A DNA stretch of 64,000 bases from the NCBI RefSeq assembly GCF_006715085.1, contig NZ_VFMM01000001.1, positions 3,286,001-3,350,000 of the forward strand. The letters run 5' to 3'. Under the pieces are notes generated by a model. The model was not told the origin of the DNA. It saw only the letters and a program-made list of their open reading frames with translations, and did not search any database. The translations under genes were made by a program, and so were the position numbers. Each line of letters starts with the position of its first letter. The first letter of the stretch is position 1. Positions 49,411 to 58,133 of the stretch are shown here, in pieces. This DNA comes from Kribbella jejuensis (GTDB lineage Bacteria > Actinomycetota > Actinomycetes > Propionibacteriales > Kribbellaceae).

Positions 49411-50243
49411 GTGCGACGACGCTGCCCGGGCTGCGTACCCGGACCGCGGCGAATCCCGCCGTACGCCGTCGCCGACTCGGACCGGGTAAGCCGATCAAGT
49501 TCGGCGCCGCGCTCGGACCGGTACTGCTGCTGGTGATCTGGAGTGTCGGATCGGCCGCTGGTTGGATCGACCAACGGATCCTGTCCGCGCCGTGGACCGT
49601 GGTGAGCACAGTCGGCGAGCTGATCTCCGACGGCCGCCTGCAGTCGAACCTGTGGACCTCCGCGCAGCGCGCCCTGATCGGGCTCGCGCTCGGCATCGTG
49701 GCGGGCGTCGTACTCGCGCTGATCTCGGGCCTGTCCCGGCTCGGCGAGGCACTCCTCGACGGGCCGGTCCAGATCAAGCGGGCGATCCCCTCGCTGGCCC
49801 TGCTGCCGCTGCTGATCCTCTGGCTCGGCATCGGCGAAGGAATGAAGATCGTCACGATCCTGCTCGGAGTGTTCGTACCGATCTACATCCACACCCACAA
49901 CGGCCTGCGCACGATCGACAGCCGGTACGTCGAACTCGCCCAGACCGTCGGGTTGTCGCAGTGGCAGTTCATCCGCCGCGTCGTCCTGCCGGGCGCGCTC
50001 CCAGGCTTCCTGCTCGGTCTGCGGTTCGCGGTCACCGGGGCGTGGCTGTCGCTGGTCGTCGTCGAGCAGATCAACTCCACCAGCGGCATCGGCTACATGA
50101 TGGAGCTGGCCCGCACGTACGGGCAGACCGACATCATCATCGTCGGCCTGGTCGTGTACGGCATCCTCGGCCTGCTCTCCGACGCGGTCGTCCGGCTGAT
50201 CCAAAGGAGGGCGCTGTCGTGGCGTCGAACACTAGCCTCGTAG
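49407..50243 (+). CDS. ssuC: ABC transporter permease (SsuC-like)
   Basis: 278 residues with six transmembrane helices. The EAA loop that contacts the ATPase is VELAQTVGLSQWQFIRRVVL followed by PGALPGFLLGLRFAVTGAW, typical of SsuC/TauC permeases. The N-terminal 30 residues are basic and cytosolic. It overlaps both neighbours (4 bp with the binding protein, 25 bp with the ATPase gene), a tight operon arrangement. It imports the ligand captured by the lipoprotein. Confidence 0.92.
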   Translation: MSATTLPGLRTRTAANPAVRRRRLGPGKPIKFGAALGPVLLLVIWSVGSAAGWIDQRILSAPWTVVSTVGELISDGRLQSNLWTSAQRALIGLALGIVAGVVLALISGLSRLGEALLDGPVQIKRAIPSLALLPLLILWLGIGEGMKIVTILLGVFVPIYIHTHNGLRTIDSRYVELAQTVGLSQWQFIRRVVLPGALPGFLLGLRFAVTGAWLSLVVVEQINSTSGIGYMMELARTYGQTDIIIVGLVVYGILGLLSDAVVRLIQRRALSWRRTLAS

Positions 50244-50932
50244 CCACTGTCCAGGTCCGCGACCTGGTCCGCCGGTACGGCGACCGTACCGTACTGTTTG
50301 GTATGGACCTGGACATCGAGCCGGGCGAATTCGTCGCGCTGCTCGGGAAGAGCGGGTCCGGGAAGAGCACGCTGCTGCGGGCGCTCGCGGGGCTCGACCA
50401 CGACGTCGACGGATCCGGTGAGCTCGCTGTACCCGACAACGTGTCGGTGGTTTTCCAGGACTCGCGGTTGTTGCCGTGGGCAAAGGTTCTGGACAATGTC
50501 GTGCTCGGCCTGAACGGTGCCGAGGAACGTGGCCGCCGGAGTCTCGACGAGGTCGGGCTCGCCGGCCGGGAGAACGCCTGGCCCAACGAGTTGTCCGGCG
50601 GCGAGCAGCAGCGGGTCGCGTTGGCGCGGTCGCTGGTCCGCGAGCCGGAACTGTTGCTCGCGGACGAGCCGTTCGGCGCGCTGGACGCGTTGACCCGGCT
50701 GAAGATGCACGTGCTGCTGCGGAAGTTGTGCGCTGCGCACCAGCCCGCCGTACTGCTGGTGACGCACGACGTCGACGAGGCGATCGTGCTGGCCGACCGG
50801 GTGATCGTGCTCGATGCCGGCCGGATCGTCGCCGAGGAAACCATCACGCTGGCTGCGCCCCGGAGCGCGGCCGATCCAGGATTCGCCGCGGTCCGCTCGC
50901 GGCTTCTCGACGCTTTGGGAGTTTCGGTATGA
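50219..50932 (+). CDS. ssuB: ABC transporter ATPase (SsuB-like)
   Basis: 237 residues starting VASNTSLVATVQVRDLVRRY at a GTG with AAAGGAGG directly upstream, inside the end of the permease gene. Walker A GKSGSGKST, Q-loop VFQDSRLLPWAKVLDNV (the SsuB/TauB-type RLLPW motif), signature LSGGEQQRVALARSL, Walker B LLLADEPFGALD and switch His in THDVDEA are all intact. It powers the sulfonate-type importer. Its TGA overlaps the ATG of the monooxygenase gene (ATGA). Confidence 0.93.
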   Translation: MASNTSLVATVQVRDLVRRYGDRTVLFGMDLDIEPGEFVALLGKSGSGKSTLLRALAGLDHDVDGSGELAVPDNVSVVFQDSRLLPWAKVLDNVVLGLNGAEERGRRSLDEVGLAGRENAWPNELSGGEQQRVALARSLVREPELLLADEPFGALDALTRLKMHVLLRKLCAAHQPAVLLVTHDVDEAIVLADRVIVLDAGRIVAEETITLAAPRSAADPGFAAVRSRLLDALGVSV

Positions 50933-52275
50933 GTAGGCCGGCTGGACAACTGCACCTGAATGCGTTCCTGATGAGTACGGGGCACCACGAGGCGTCCTGG
51001 CGGCTGCCGGAGAGCGATCCGTTCGCGAACACCTCGGTCGCGCACTACCAGAAGCTGGCGCAGGTCGCCGAGCGCGGTCTGTTCGACTCGGTGTTCTTCG
51101 CGGACTCCCCGGTGCTGTTCGGGAACGTCGGGCGGCGGCCCGCCGGTTCGCTCGAGCCGACCGTACTGCTGACCGCGCTGGCGGCCGTGACGTCCCGGAT
51201 CGGGCTGATCGCGACCGCGTCGACGACGTACAACGACCCGTACAACCTGGCCCGGCGGTTCGCGAGCGTCGACCACGTGAGCGGCGGCCGGGCCGGGTGG
51301 AACGTCGTCACCACGGCCGGTCCGGAGGCGGCGCTCAACTTCAACCTCACCGATCAGCCGGCGCACGCGGTGCGGTACGAGCGGGCCGCGGAGTTCCTCG
51401 AGGTCGCGTACAAGCTGTGGGACTCATGGCAGGACGACGCGGCGATCGCGGACAAGGAATCGGGTGTCTGGGCGCTTCAGGACCGCGTCGTACCGATCGA
51501 CCACGTCGGACGGCACTTCCAGGTCCGCGGACCGCTCAACGTGCCCCGGTCGCCGCAGGGGCATCCGCTGATCGTGCAGGCCGGCTCGTCCGAGGACGGC
51601 AAGGGCCTGGCGGCGCGGTATGCCGAGGCGGTGTTCACGGCGCAGCAGACGCTGGAGGACGCGCAGGACTTCTACCGGGACCTCAAGGCGCGGGCGGTCG
51701 CGCTCGGACGGGACGCGGCGGAGGTGAAGATCCTGCCGGGGATCGTGCCGGTGATCGGGTCCACGGTCGAGGAGGCGGAGCGGCTGGAGCATCAGCTGGA
51801 TTCGCTGATCCGGCCGGAGTACGCACGTCTGCAACTCGCGAAGACGCTGCGGTTGTCGCCGGAGGACCTGCCGTTCGACCAGCAGCTGCCGGCCGATCTC
51901 CCCGACGAGGACGAGATCGAAGGCGCGAAGAGCCGGTACACGCTGATCGTGACGCTGGCGCGGCGGGAGAAGCTGACCGTCCGCGAGCTGATCGGCCGGC
52001 TCGGCGGGGGGCGCGGGCACCGGACGTTCACCGGTACGCCGGAGCAGGTCGCGGACGCGATCCAGCACTGGTTCGAGGCGGGTGCCGCGGACGGGTTCAA
52101 CGTGATGCCGCCGGTGCTGCCGTCCGGGCTGGAGACCTTCGTGGACCACGTGATCCCGATCCTGCAGGCCCGGGGCCTGTTCCGGACCGAGTACACCGGG
52201 ACGACCCTCCGCGACCACTACGGCCTCCCGCGCCCGGCGGGACGGACCGCCGCACTGCAGGAGGCAACTGCCTGA
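50929..52275 (+). CDS. FMNH2-dependent monooxygenase, DszA/NtaA/DmoA family
   Basis: 448 residues of the luciferase-like (LLM) fold. Diagnostic segments: HLNAFLMSTGHHEASWR, ERGLFDSVFFADSPVLFGN, GLIATASTTYNDPYNLARRF, DHVSGGRAGWNVVTTAGPEA (the G-R-A-G-W-N motif) and IVQAGSSEDGKGLAARYAEA. Family members oxidise dibenzothiophene sulfone, nitrilotriacetate, dimethyl sulfide or similar compounds using FMNH2 from a partner reductase. The operon supplies that reductase and an importer, so it most likely releases sulfite from an organosulfur compound for cysteine synthesis. It is longer than SsuD. A terminator hairpin follows directly. Confidence 0.9.
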   Translation: MSRPAGQLHLNAFLMSTGHHEASWRLPESDPFANTSVAHYQKLAQVAERGLFDSVFFADSPVLFGNVGRRPAGSLEPTVLLTALAAVTSRIGLIATASTTYNDPYNLARRFASVDHVSGGRAGWNVVTTAGPEAALNFNLTDQPAHAVRYERAAEFLEVAYKLWDSWQDDAAIADKESGVWALQDRVVPIDHVGRHFQVRGPLNVPRSPQGHPLIVQAGSSEDGKGLAARYAEAVFTAQQTLEDAQDFYRDLKARAVALGRDAAEVKILPGIVPVIGSTVEEAERLEHQLDSLIRPEYARLQLAKTLRLSPEDLPFDQQLPADLPDEDEIEGAKSRYTLIVTLARREKLTVRELIGRLGGGRGHRTFTGTPEQVADAIQHWFEAGAADGFNVMPPVLPSGLETFVDHVIPILQARGLFRTEYTGTTLRDHYGLPRPAGRTAALQEATA

Positions 52276-52279
52276 GTCG

Positions 52280-52311
52280 TTGGGGCTCCCGTCAGGTGGC
52301 GGGAGCCCCAA
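52280..52311. terminator. Perfect 12-bp terminator hairpin
   Basis: TTGGGGCTCCCG pairs with CGGGAGCCCCAA over an 8-nt loop. It ends the sulfur operon and overlaps the stop of the convergent oxidoreductase gene (52292), so it may serve both strands. Confidence 0.88.
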
Positions 52312-53281
52312 CCCGTACGACGAGCTTCCCGACCGCGGCGCCGTCCTCCATGACGCGGTGCGCCGCGCCGATCTCCTCCATCGTGAACACCCGGTCGATG
52401 CGGATCGGGAGCTTCCCGGCCGCGACCAGGTCGACGTACCGCTGGAACGCCTCCGCCGGCAGGTCCTCGGACTCGCCGCCGTACGCGGTCAGCCGGACGC
52501 CGTTCGGGATGTAGTCCATCGGGTAGAAGTCGGGGATCGTCCAGGTGTCGCTGAGCATTCCGGTGAAACACACCGTCCCGTGCACGGCGGTGGCTTTCAA
52601 CGTGTCCGGAAGGGCATTCGTGCCGACGAGTTCGAGCGCCGCGTGCACGCCCGTCGGGACAATCTCCCGGACCTTTTCCGCAACGTTGCCGTCGTCAACG
52701 ATCGGGTGATCGACACCGAGCTCGCGTAAAACCTGTGTGCGTTGTGGATTTCGCGTGGTCGAGAAGACGGTCAGTCCGTGTTCCTTCGCCAGTACGGCGG
52801 CCGCCACGCCGACCGACGACGTACCGCCGCGGATCAGCAGCGACTGGCCCGGCTCGATCGCGAGGCCCGTGTGCAGCGAGCCGTGGGCGGTCTGCAGCAT
52901 CTCCGGCAATGCGCCGAGCGTCGCCCAGTCCAGGTCGGTCCGCACCGGAATCACCGACGACGCCGGTACGACGGTGTACTCCGCGTACCCGCCGTCGTAC
53001 TCGCGGCCCATCCCGCCCATCATCGCGACCACCTGCTGACCCGCGGCGAACTCGCCGCCCGGCGCCAGGTCCACGGTGCCGGCCGCCTCGATCCCCGGGA
53101 TCACCGGAAACCGCGCGTTCGTCGCGAACCCGGCCCGGAGGTGGTACTCCGACCGGTTCAGCCCGAACGCCTCCACCTTGATCCGTACCCACCCGGCCGG
53201 CGGCTCCGGCACCGCGACCCGCCGTACCCGCATCTCCTCCGGCGTCACCGGACCGTCCAGCACGATCGCCCGCATGTCCAT
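52292..53281 (-). CDS. Zinc-free quinone oxidoreductase (MDR superfamily)
   Basis: About 329 residues starting MDMRAIVLDGPVTPEEMRVR. The GroES-like domain includes VEAFGLNRSEYHLRAGF and FPVIPGIEAAGTVDLAPGGE. The Rossmann domain includes QSLLIRGGTSSVGVAAAVLA for NADPH. The zinc-ligand Cys residues of alcohol dehydrogenases are missing, which puts it with the quinone oxidoreductase/zeta-crystallin group. The reaction is probably NADPH-dependent reduction of quinones or enones. Start choice: GATAGG lies about 5 bp before the chosen ATG; a GTG at 53296 and an ATG two codons later are alternatives. It is divergent from the GDPD gene. Confidence 0.88.
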   Translation of the reverse strand: MDMRAIVLDGPVTPEEMRVRRVAVPEPPAGWVRIKVEAFGLNRSEYHLRAGFATNARFPVIPGIEAAGTVDLAPGGEFAAGQQVVAMMGGMGREYDGGYAEYTVVPASSVIPVRTDLDWATLGALPEMLQTAHGSLHTGLAIEPGQSLLIRGGTSSVGVAAAVLAKEHGLTVFSTTRNPQRTQVLRELGVDHPIVDDGNVAEKVREIVPTGVHAALELVGTNALPDTLKATAVHGTVCFTGMLSDTWTIPDFYPMDYIPNGVRLTAYGGESEDLPAEAFQRYVDLVAAGKLPIRIDRVFTMEEIGAAHRVMEDGAAVGKLVVRVGAPAT

Positions 53282-53319
53282 GACGCCTATCTTCACCCAC
53301 CGTGTGAAAGAGTTTCCGC

Positions 53320-54144
53320 ATGCGGAAAATCCCCCGCGTGGTCGCTCATCGCGGAGCCAGTGCAGTTGATCCGGAACACACGCTGGCGGCGTACCGCCGG
53401 GCGATCGAGGTCGGTGCCGACGGTCTCGAGTGCGACGTCCGGCTGACCGCGGACGGGCATCTCGTCTGCGTCCACGACCGGCGGATCAACCGTACGTCGA
53501 ACGGCCGCGGCGTCCTCTCCACGAAGAGCCTCTCGGAGCTGGAGACGTACGACTGGGGCTCCTGGAAGCAGGCTGCCGAGGCGGAGCGTGTCCGGGTCGA
53601 AGAGGAACAGCGACTGCCCGACCTCGATGCCCGGCGGTTGCTCACGCTCGAGACACTGCTCGCCACTGTCCGCGACGCCGGCCGCCCGGTGGAGCTCTCG
53701 ATCGAGACCAAGCACCCGACCCGGTACGCCGGACTCGTCGAACGCCGCCTGATCGAGACACTGGACCGCTTCGGCTGGGCGCATCCACGACTCGGAACGG
53801 AGTCCCCGGTCCGGGTGATGAGCTTCTCCTGGCTCTCCCTGCGCCGGATGCGGGCCGCCGCCCCCGGCCTCCGCACGGTCCTGCTGATGGACCGCGTCCC
53901 ACTCCGCTTCCGCGACGGCTCCCTCCCCACCGGCGTCTCCTACGCCGGCCCAAGCCTCGAAATCGTCACCGCCCACCCCGAATACGTGTCCCGCGCCCAC
54001 AAACACGGCCACCAGGTCCACGTCTGGACCGTGAACCACGACGCCGACATCCGCCACTGCGGCAACCTCGGCGTCGACGCAGTGATCACCGACCGCCCGG
54101 ACGCGGCCCTGCGGGTGCTGGCGGACCAGGTAGGACGTTTGTGA
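53320..54144 (+). CDS. Glycerophosphodiester phosphodiesterase
   Basis: A 274-residue TIM-barrel hydrolase releasing glycerol-3-phosphate from phospholipid headgroups. The catalytic signature is VVAHRGASAVDPEHTLAAY (His10, Arg11) and GADGLECDVRLTADGHLVCV with the acidic metal ligands, then HDRRINRTSNGRG. Later motifs ELSIETKHPT and VWTVNHDADIRHCGNLGVDA, then VITDRP, complete the fold. There is no signal peptide, so it acts in the cytosol. AAAGAG precedes the ATG at modest spacing. A short palindrome (GTGACAC/GTGTCAC, 54141-54177) follows the stop. Confidence 0.93.
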   Translation: MRKIPRVVAHRGASAVDPEHTLAAYRRAIEVGADGLECDVRLTADGHLVCVHDRRINRTSNGRGVLSTKSLSELETYDWGSWKQAAEAERVRVEEEQRLPDLDARRLLTLETLLATVRDAGRPVELSIETKHPTRYAGLVERRLIETLDRFGWAHPRLGTESPVRVMSFSWLSLRRMRAAAPGLRTVLLMDRVPLRFRDGSLPTGVSYAGPSLEIVTAHPEYVSRAHKHGHQVHVWTVNHDADIRHCGNLGVDAVITDRPDAALRVLADQVGRL

Positions 54145-54370
54145 CACTTCTGGGTGGAATTGTGTGGGTTGTGTCACGTGGTACGGATAGGTAGCTGGGC
54201 GAATGCGGCGGGTTATTGCAACGTTCAATTCCGTCGATTTCGTTACGGTTTTCGGCGGTTTAGGCGAGAACTGTGCGGTGGCTGTGTAACGGAATACCGG
54301 CGGGTGTTTTCCGGGGCGGGATCGTGGGCAGAAGTTCCTGTGGCTGTACCGATCATCGAGGAGACCCTGC
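54145..54370. promoter_or_regulatory. Relatively AT-richer upstream region of the anti-sigma-type gene
   Basis: This 226-bp gap holds no convincing gene. It is richer in A/T than the surroundings and contains GTGACAC (54141-54147) and GTGTCAC (54171-54177) as an inverted repeat, plus T-rich stretches near 54228-54255. It is probably the promoter region of the following gene; no clear -35/-10 pair stands out. Confidence 0.35.
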
Positions 54371-54787
54371 TTGTCCTCTGCGACCCTGCCCGCCGACGTC
54401 AGCGTCGTGGACGTCGTACTGCCGCACGAAGTGTCCGCGGTAGCGGATGCCCGACGCCGTCTCGGCGTCTACCTGAAGCGCTACCGGGTCGCCCGCGCCG
54501 CCTCCGACGACGCCCAGCTGGTCCTGTCCGAGCTGCTCTCGAACGCGATCCGGTACGCGCCGCCGCTGCCGGCCGGTGAGGTGCGGGCGGCCTGGTGGAT
54601 CGACAAGGCCGGAATCCACGTCGAGGTGACCGACGGCCGCGGTGACACCGAGCCGCAGCGGATCAGCGAGCCGCACCCGGAGTCGATCGGCGGCCGCGGC
54701 CTCGCGATCGTCGACGTCCTCACCTCCGGCTGGGACGTCCGCACCGCCGCCCACCACCGCACCGTGCACGCGATCATCCCCAGTTAG
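54371..54787 (+). CDS. HATPase_c_2 anti-sigma-type ATP-binding protein
   Basis: 138 residues from a TTG start with GAGGAG upstream; an internal GTG is possible. The GHKL ATPase fold shows the N-box AQLVLSELLSNAIRYAPPL, the D-box IHVEVTDGRGD and the G-box SIGGRGLAIVDVLTSGWDV. This is the RsbW/SpoIIAB-like class, widespread in actinobacteria as single-domain proteins that phosphorylate or bind anti-sigma-factor antagonists. No antagonist or sigma gene is adjacent, so its target is unknown. Distinguishing it from a stand-alone kinase domain is not possible from sequence. Confidence 0.85.
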   Translation: MSSATLPADVSVVDVVLPHEVSAVADARRRLGVYLKRYRVARAASDDAQLVLSELLSNAIRYAPPLPAGEVRAAWWIDKAGIHVEVTDGRGDTEPQRISEPHPESIGGRGLAIVDVLTSGWDVRTAAHHRTVHAIIPS

Positions 54788-54836
54788 ACCCCGCTGGTTG
54801 GCCCTCGGGTGGGGGCGGCTGTAAGACTGCGGGGTT

Positions 54837-55808
54837 ATGGGAAAGAAGTCGCGGCAGCGCGCGAAGAACACGACTCCGACCGTCACGCTCGACCCGGCCG
54901 ATCTGGTGGACGTCGGGCCGCGGGAACCCTGCCCGTGCGGCTCGGGCAAGCGGTTCAAGCAGTGCCACGGCAAGGACCTGGCCCAGGCGACCGACACGTT
55001 CGTGGTGCGGCCGTTCGAGGGGCTGCCGTCGGAGTGTGACCTGATCGCGTTCCGCGAGATCGTCCCGTCCGGCACCGTGCAGGTCGAGCTGGTCGGCGAG
55101 CACGCCGGCACGGTGGTCAACCTGGTCACCCTGCTGCCGATGGCGATGCCGGGCCTGGTCCGCGACGACGAGACGATCTGGATCGGCCTGCAGACGCACG
55201 CCTCGTCCGGCGACCCGAGCCGCGACCTCGGCCACGCGATCACCGCCGCGCTCCGGACCGAGCCGGGCAACCCGATCCAGGTCGGCGACCTGATGAAGGA
55301 CGGCCCGCGGCTGCAGGACCTGATCGACACCTCGAAGCCGCTGGAGATCAAGGTCCACGAGGGCTTCGACTACTGGGTCGGCGAGAACGTCGAGGACCCG
55401 ACCGGTGAGGTCGCGGCCGGGCTGGAGCGCGCCAACGCGGCGGCCGCCCCGACGGTGCGGCTCGACTCGGTCGAGGCGGCGTACTGGACGCAGATCGGCG
55501 ACCGCATCTACCTGCGCTGGGTGCTGCCGTACAGCGAGGACACCTTGCTCGACGCGCTCGCCCGGCTGCACGCGGCCGGTTCGTCCGCGCTCATCGACGG
55601 CAGCCGCCTGATCGGCTCGTTCCGGGCCCTCGGCGTCCTCGCGCCGGTGTGGGAGCTCCCTGCGGGCACGTCGGCCGCCGACGTGGAGAAGCCGGCCGCC
55701 GACTTCGCCACCGCCCTGGAGAAGGCATTGGCCACCGAGGCGCCGCTCACGACAGAGGAGCGCGCGGCCAAGGCAGGCCTCGCGAGCCGCCAGCTCACCA
55801 TCCGCTGA
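54837..55808 (+). CDS. DUF5926 protein with SEC-C zinc motif
   Basis: 323 residues. The basic N-terminus MGKKSRQRAKNTTP is followed by a SEC-C-type zinc motif, VGPREPCPCGSGKRFKQCHG (C-P-C-G-S-G-K-x-F-K-x-C-H), near residues 28-47. The rest (about 55-310) is the DUF5926 region, found as one copy in most actinobacteria, with acidic stretches and the conserved FDYWVGENV. SEC-C motifs mediate SecB or ribosome contacts in other proteins; the function here is unknown. A strong terminator follows. Confidence 0.85.
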   Translation: MGKKSRQRAKNTTPTVTLDPADLVDVGPREPCPCGSGKRFKQCHGKDLAQATDTFVVRPFEGLPSECDLIAFREIVPSGTVQVELVGEHAGTVVNLVTLLPMAMPGLVRDDETIWIGLQTHASSGDPSRDLGHAITAALRTEPGNPIQVGDLMKDGPRLQDLIDTSKPLEIKVHEGFDYWVGENVEDPTGEVAAGLERANAAAAPTVRLDSVEAAYWTQIGDRIYLRWVLPYSEDTLLDALARLHAAGSSALIDGSRLIGSFRALGVLAPVWELPAGTSAADVEKPAADFATALEKALATEAPLTTEERAAKAGLASRQLTIR

Positions 55809-55811
55809 CCT

Positions 55812-55856
55812 GCACGCAAACGCCCGGCTGGTCGTCCAGCCGGGCGTTCTGCGTGC
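55812..55856 (+). terminator. Long terminator hairpin after the DUF5926 gene
   Basis: AACGCCCGGCTGG-TCGT-CCAGCCGGGCGTT forms a perfect 13-bp stem. It is extended outward by GCACGCA/TGCGTGC with a single bulge. It starts 3 bp after the stop. Confidence 0.92.
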
Positions 55857-55861
55857 TTAGA

Positions 55862-56036
55862 GCGGTCTAGGCCATGATCGTTCGAATCTGCCCAGAAACG
55901 TGGACGGCCCAAGTCCTGCTGACGGGGGAGCAACAGGGCCTGGGCCTAGGCATGAAGAGTACTCAGGCCCGCCCTCCAACACAACCCCCGATTTCACTCC
56001 GCGTGTCGCCGGGCTCACGCGAGTGCGGTCTAGGCC
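55862..56036. repeat. 12-bp direct repeat flanking a non-coding stretch at the arginine deiminase end
   Basis: GCGGTCTAGGCC occurs at 55862-55873 and 56025-56036. The second copy contains the arcA stop codon. The 150 bp between them holds an inverted repeat (GGGCCT near 55949, AGGCCC near 55971) that may terminate arcA. I see no gene there. Confidence 0.5.
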
Positions 56037-57244
56037 GTCGCCGGAGCACGGAGGATCGGGCAGGACATGCAGCGCGGTCCGCCCCGGCCGGAGCCCAGCT
56101 CGGAGCCGGAGATCCGGAGGACCTCGATCCCGGACTCCTCCAAGCGGGCGTTGGTCTCGACGGTGCGCTCGTACGCGATGCAGACACGCGGTGCCACGGC
56201 GAGCGTGTTGTTCCCGTCGTCCCACTGTTCGCGCTCGGCGGTGACCGGGTCGAGGCCGGTGTCGATCCGCCGGAGGGTGTCGATCCCGAGCGCCTTCGCG
56301 GCCGCGACCAGGAACGGCTCCGGCTCCGCGACGTGCAGCTGCTCGCCGTCGGTGGTGACCGCGAGCGCGCGCATCTCCTCAGCCATGTTCGGGTACATCA
56401 GCACCGCGTCGGTGTCGACCATCGTGCACACGGTGTCGAGATGCATCGTCGCCCGCTGCTGCGCGATCGGTACGGCGAGCACGGTGTGCGCCAGCCCCTT
56501 CGCGAACACCCGCCGCGCGAGCCGCTCCACACCGGCCGGCGTGGTCCGCTCCCCGACGCCGACCGCGAGTACGCCCGGGCCGAGCGCCAGTACGTCACCG
56601 CCCTCGACGTGCTCCAACTGGTGGTCGTACACCTTGTCGGCGCCCGCGAACCGCGGGTGGAACGCGTAGATCAGCTCGGTCAGCTGTGTCTCGCGCGCTC
56701 GGGCCGGCATCGCCAACGACGTGACCGCGACCGAGTCCCGGATCCAGACGCTGGAGTCGCGGGTGAAGAGGAGGTTCGGCAGCGGGTCGATCAGGAAATC
56801 CTCGTGCGCCAGCAATGACGTGACCAGCCCACCGGCGCGTACTTCGTCGTTGCGGACGCCGGCCATCAACGCCTCCGCAAGCGCGCCCGGATCCAGATCG
56901 CCCAGGGAGGACCGCAGGTACTCGCGCAGGGTGTCGCCGAGCCGCAGGTCCTCGGTGGCGCCGGCGACCGCCTGGGCGCGTGCCGCGGGGTGGTGGAGTG
57001 CCTCGGCCAGCAGCTCACCGAGGTAGAGCACCTCGACGTCGCGGTCGCGGAGCGCCTGGGCGAAGGCGTCGTGCTCGTCCTGCGCCCGGCCGACCCAGGG
57101 GATCCCGTCGAACAGCAGCTTGTCGTTGTTGCGCGGAGTGAGCCGCCGCAGCTCGTTCCCCGGCCGGTGCAGCATCACCGTCCGGAGCGGGCCGACCTCA
57201 CTGTCGACGCCGTACGTCGCGCCGTCCTGCCGCGTCCCAGTCAT
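56030..57244 (-). CDS. arcA: Arginine deiminase
   Basis: A 404-residue cytosolic enzyme hydrolysing arginine to citrulline and ammonia. Active-site segments: [20 protein letters not shown] (F-T-R-D), then [17 protein letters not shown] with the catalytic Asp/Glu, [16 protein letters not shown] with His, and [12 protein letters not shown] with the nucleophile Cys near residue 394. It is full length. There is no arcB, arcC or arginine antiporter next to it, so it works as a single gene, perhaps as an arginine-degrading or ammonia-producing step. ATTGTC-C-GACAAT (57299-57311) lies upstream. The DHFR-like gene is divergent. Confidence 0.93.
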   Translation of the reverse strand: MTGTRQDGATYGVDSEVGPLRTVMLHRPGNELRRLTPRNNDKLLFDGIPWVGRAQDEHDAFAQALRDRDVEVLYLGELLAEALHHPAARAQAVAGATEDLRLGDTLREYLRSSLGDLDPGALAEALMAGVRNDEVRAGGLVTSLLAHEDFLIDPLPNLLFTRDSSVWIRDSVAVTSLAMPARARETQLTELIYAFHPRFAGADKVYDHQLEHVEGGDVLALGPGVLAVGVGERTTPAGVERLARRVFAKGLAHTVLAVPIAQQRATMHLDTVCTMVDTDAVLMYPNMAEEMRALAVTTDGEQLHVAEPEPFLVAAAKALGIDTLRRIDTGLDPVTAEREQWDDGNNTLAVAPRVCIAYERTVETNARLEESGIEVLRISGSELGSGRGGPRCMSCPILRAPATA

Positions 57245-57298
57245 CCGTCCGCCCTTCGGTTGCGCTGTGCCACCACGCTACTCCAGTCAATCTGTCTG

Positions 57299-57311
57299 AT
57301 TGTCCGACAAT
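57299..57311. promoter_or_regulatory. Palindrome between arcA and the DHFR-like gene
   Basis: ATTGTC-C-GACAAT is a perfect inverted repeat with a 1-nt centre in the divergent intergenic region. It could bind a regulator of either gene; no regulator gene adjoins. Confidence 0.45.
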
Positions 57312-57443
57312 TTCCTGGAGATGGCCAATCCAGCCGCCGGCCGGATATCGGCCAGGTGGCAGATGTTCCGGCGCGGCGCCGGCAGCAGGATTTGTGGTGT
57401 GAGGACGCCGACCGAGGCATCCCGAACCGGAAGAGGCACTGAC

Positions 57444-58034
57444 ATGACGCGCACCGTGGTGGCCAACATCTCGCTCTCGCTCGACGGCCGGGTCAACGGC
57501 GCCGGCGGCGACTACGACATGAGCTGGATCGTGCCGCACGCGATCACCGAGGGCGCCCGCGACCACATGATCCGGGTCACCGGCGCGGCCACGACCGCGC
57601 TGCTCGGCCGGAAGAACTACGAGGGCTTCGGCGGCTTCTGGCCGGCGGTCGCCGACGACGAGAACGCCGCTCCGCAGGACCGGGCCTTCTCCCGCTGGCT
57701 GAACGAGACCGAGAAGGTCGTGTTCTCCACGACCCTGACCGAGGCTCCGTGGCAGAACTCGCGGATCGCCGACGGCGAGCCCGCGGACGTGGTCAAGCAA
57801 CTCCGTGACACCGGCGGCGGCGACATCATCGTGCTGGCGAGCTCCAGCGTGATCCGCGCACTGCTGGCGGCCGACGAGGTCGACCGGCTGAGCATCACCC
57901 TCGACCCCGAGCTCGTCGGCGGCGGCGCCCGGCTGTTCGAGGACGGCCTGCCGGCCACGTCGTGGAAGCTGACCGACTCCACTCCGACCGAGTCCGGCGC
58001 ACTGTGTCTGCTCTACGACCGGGTCCGCTCCTGA
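57444..58034 (+). CDS. Dihydrofolate reductase/RibD C-terminal-like protein
   Basis: 196 residues starting MTRTVVANISLSLDGRVNGA with AAGAGG upstream. The RibD_C/DHFR fold is evident: VVANISLSLDGRV, TTALLGRKNYEGFGGFWPAV, EKVVFSTTLTEAPWQNSRI, DIIVLASSSVIRALLAADEV and LTLDPELVGGGARLFEDG-like SITLDPELVGGGARLFEDGL. Such proteins are usually NADPH-dependent reductases of unassigned substrate, not true folate enzymes. It stands alone, divergent from arcA. Confidence 0.87.
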   Translation: MTRTVVANISLSLDGRVNGAGGDYDMSWIVPHAITEGARDHMIRVTGAATTALLGRKNYEGFGGFWPAVADDENAAPQDRAFSRWLNETEKVVFSTTLTEAPWQNSRIADGEPADVVKQLRDTGGGDIIVLASSSVIRALLAADEVDRLSITLDPELVGGGARLFEDGLPATSWKLTDSTPTESGALCLLYDRVRS

Positions 58035-58133
58035 CGGGCGGTTTTCCTCAGGCTCGTACGAAAGAACGAGAAATCCCCGGGCAGCCGATACTGACTCCGA
58101 CGATCGGCTGCCGAGGAACTAGGCTGCGGTGCT

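Noticed and set aside
55876..55895. GTTCGAATC resembling a tRNA T-loop after the DUF5926 terminator
   Set aside because: No acceptor, D or anticodon stems can be folded around it; not a tRNA gene, at most a chance match.
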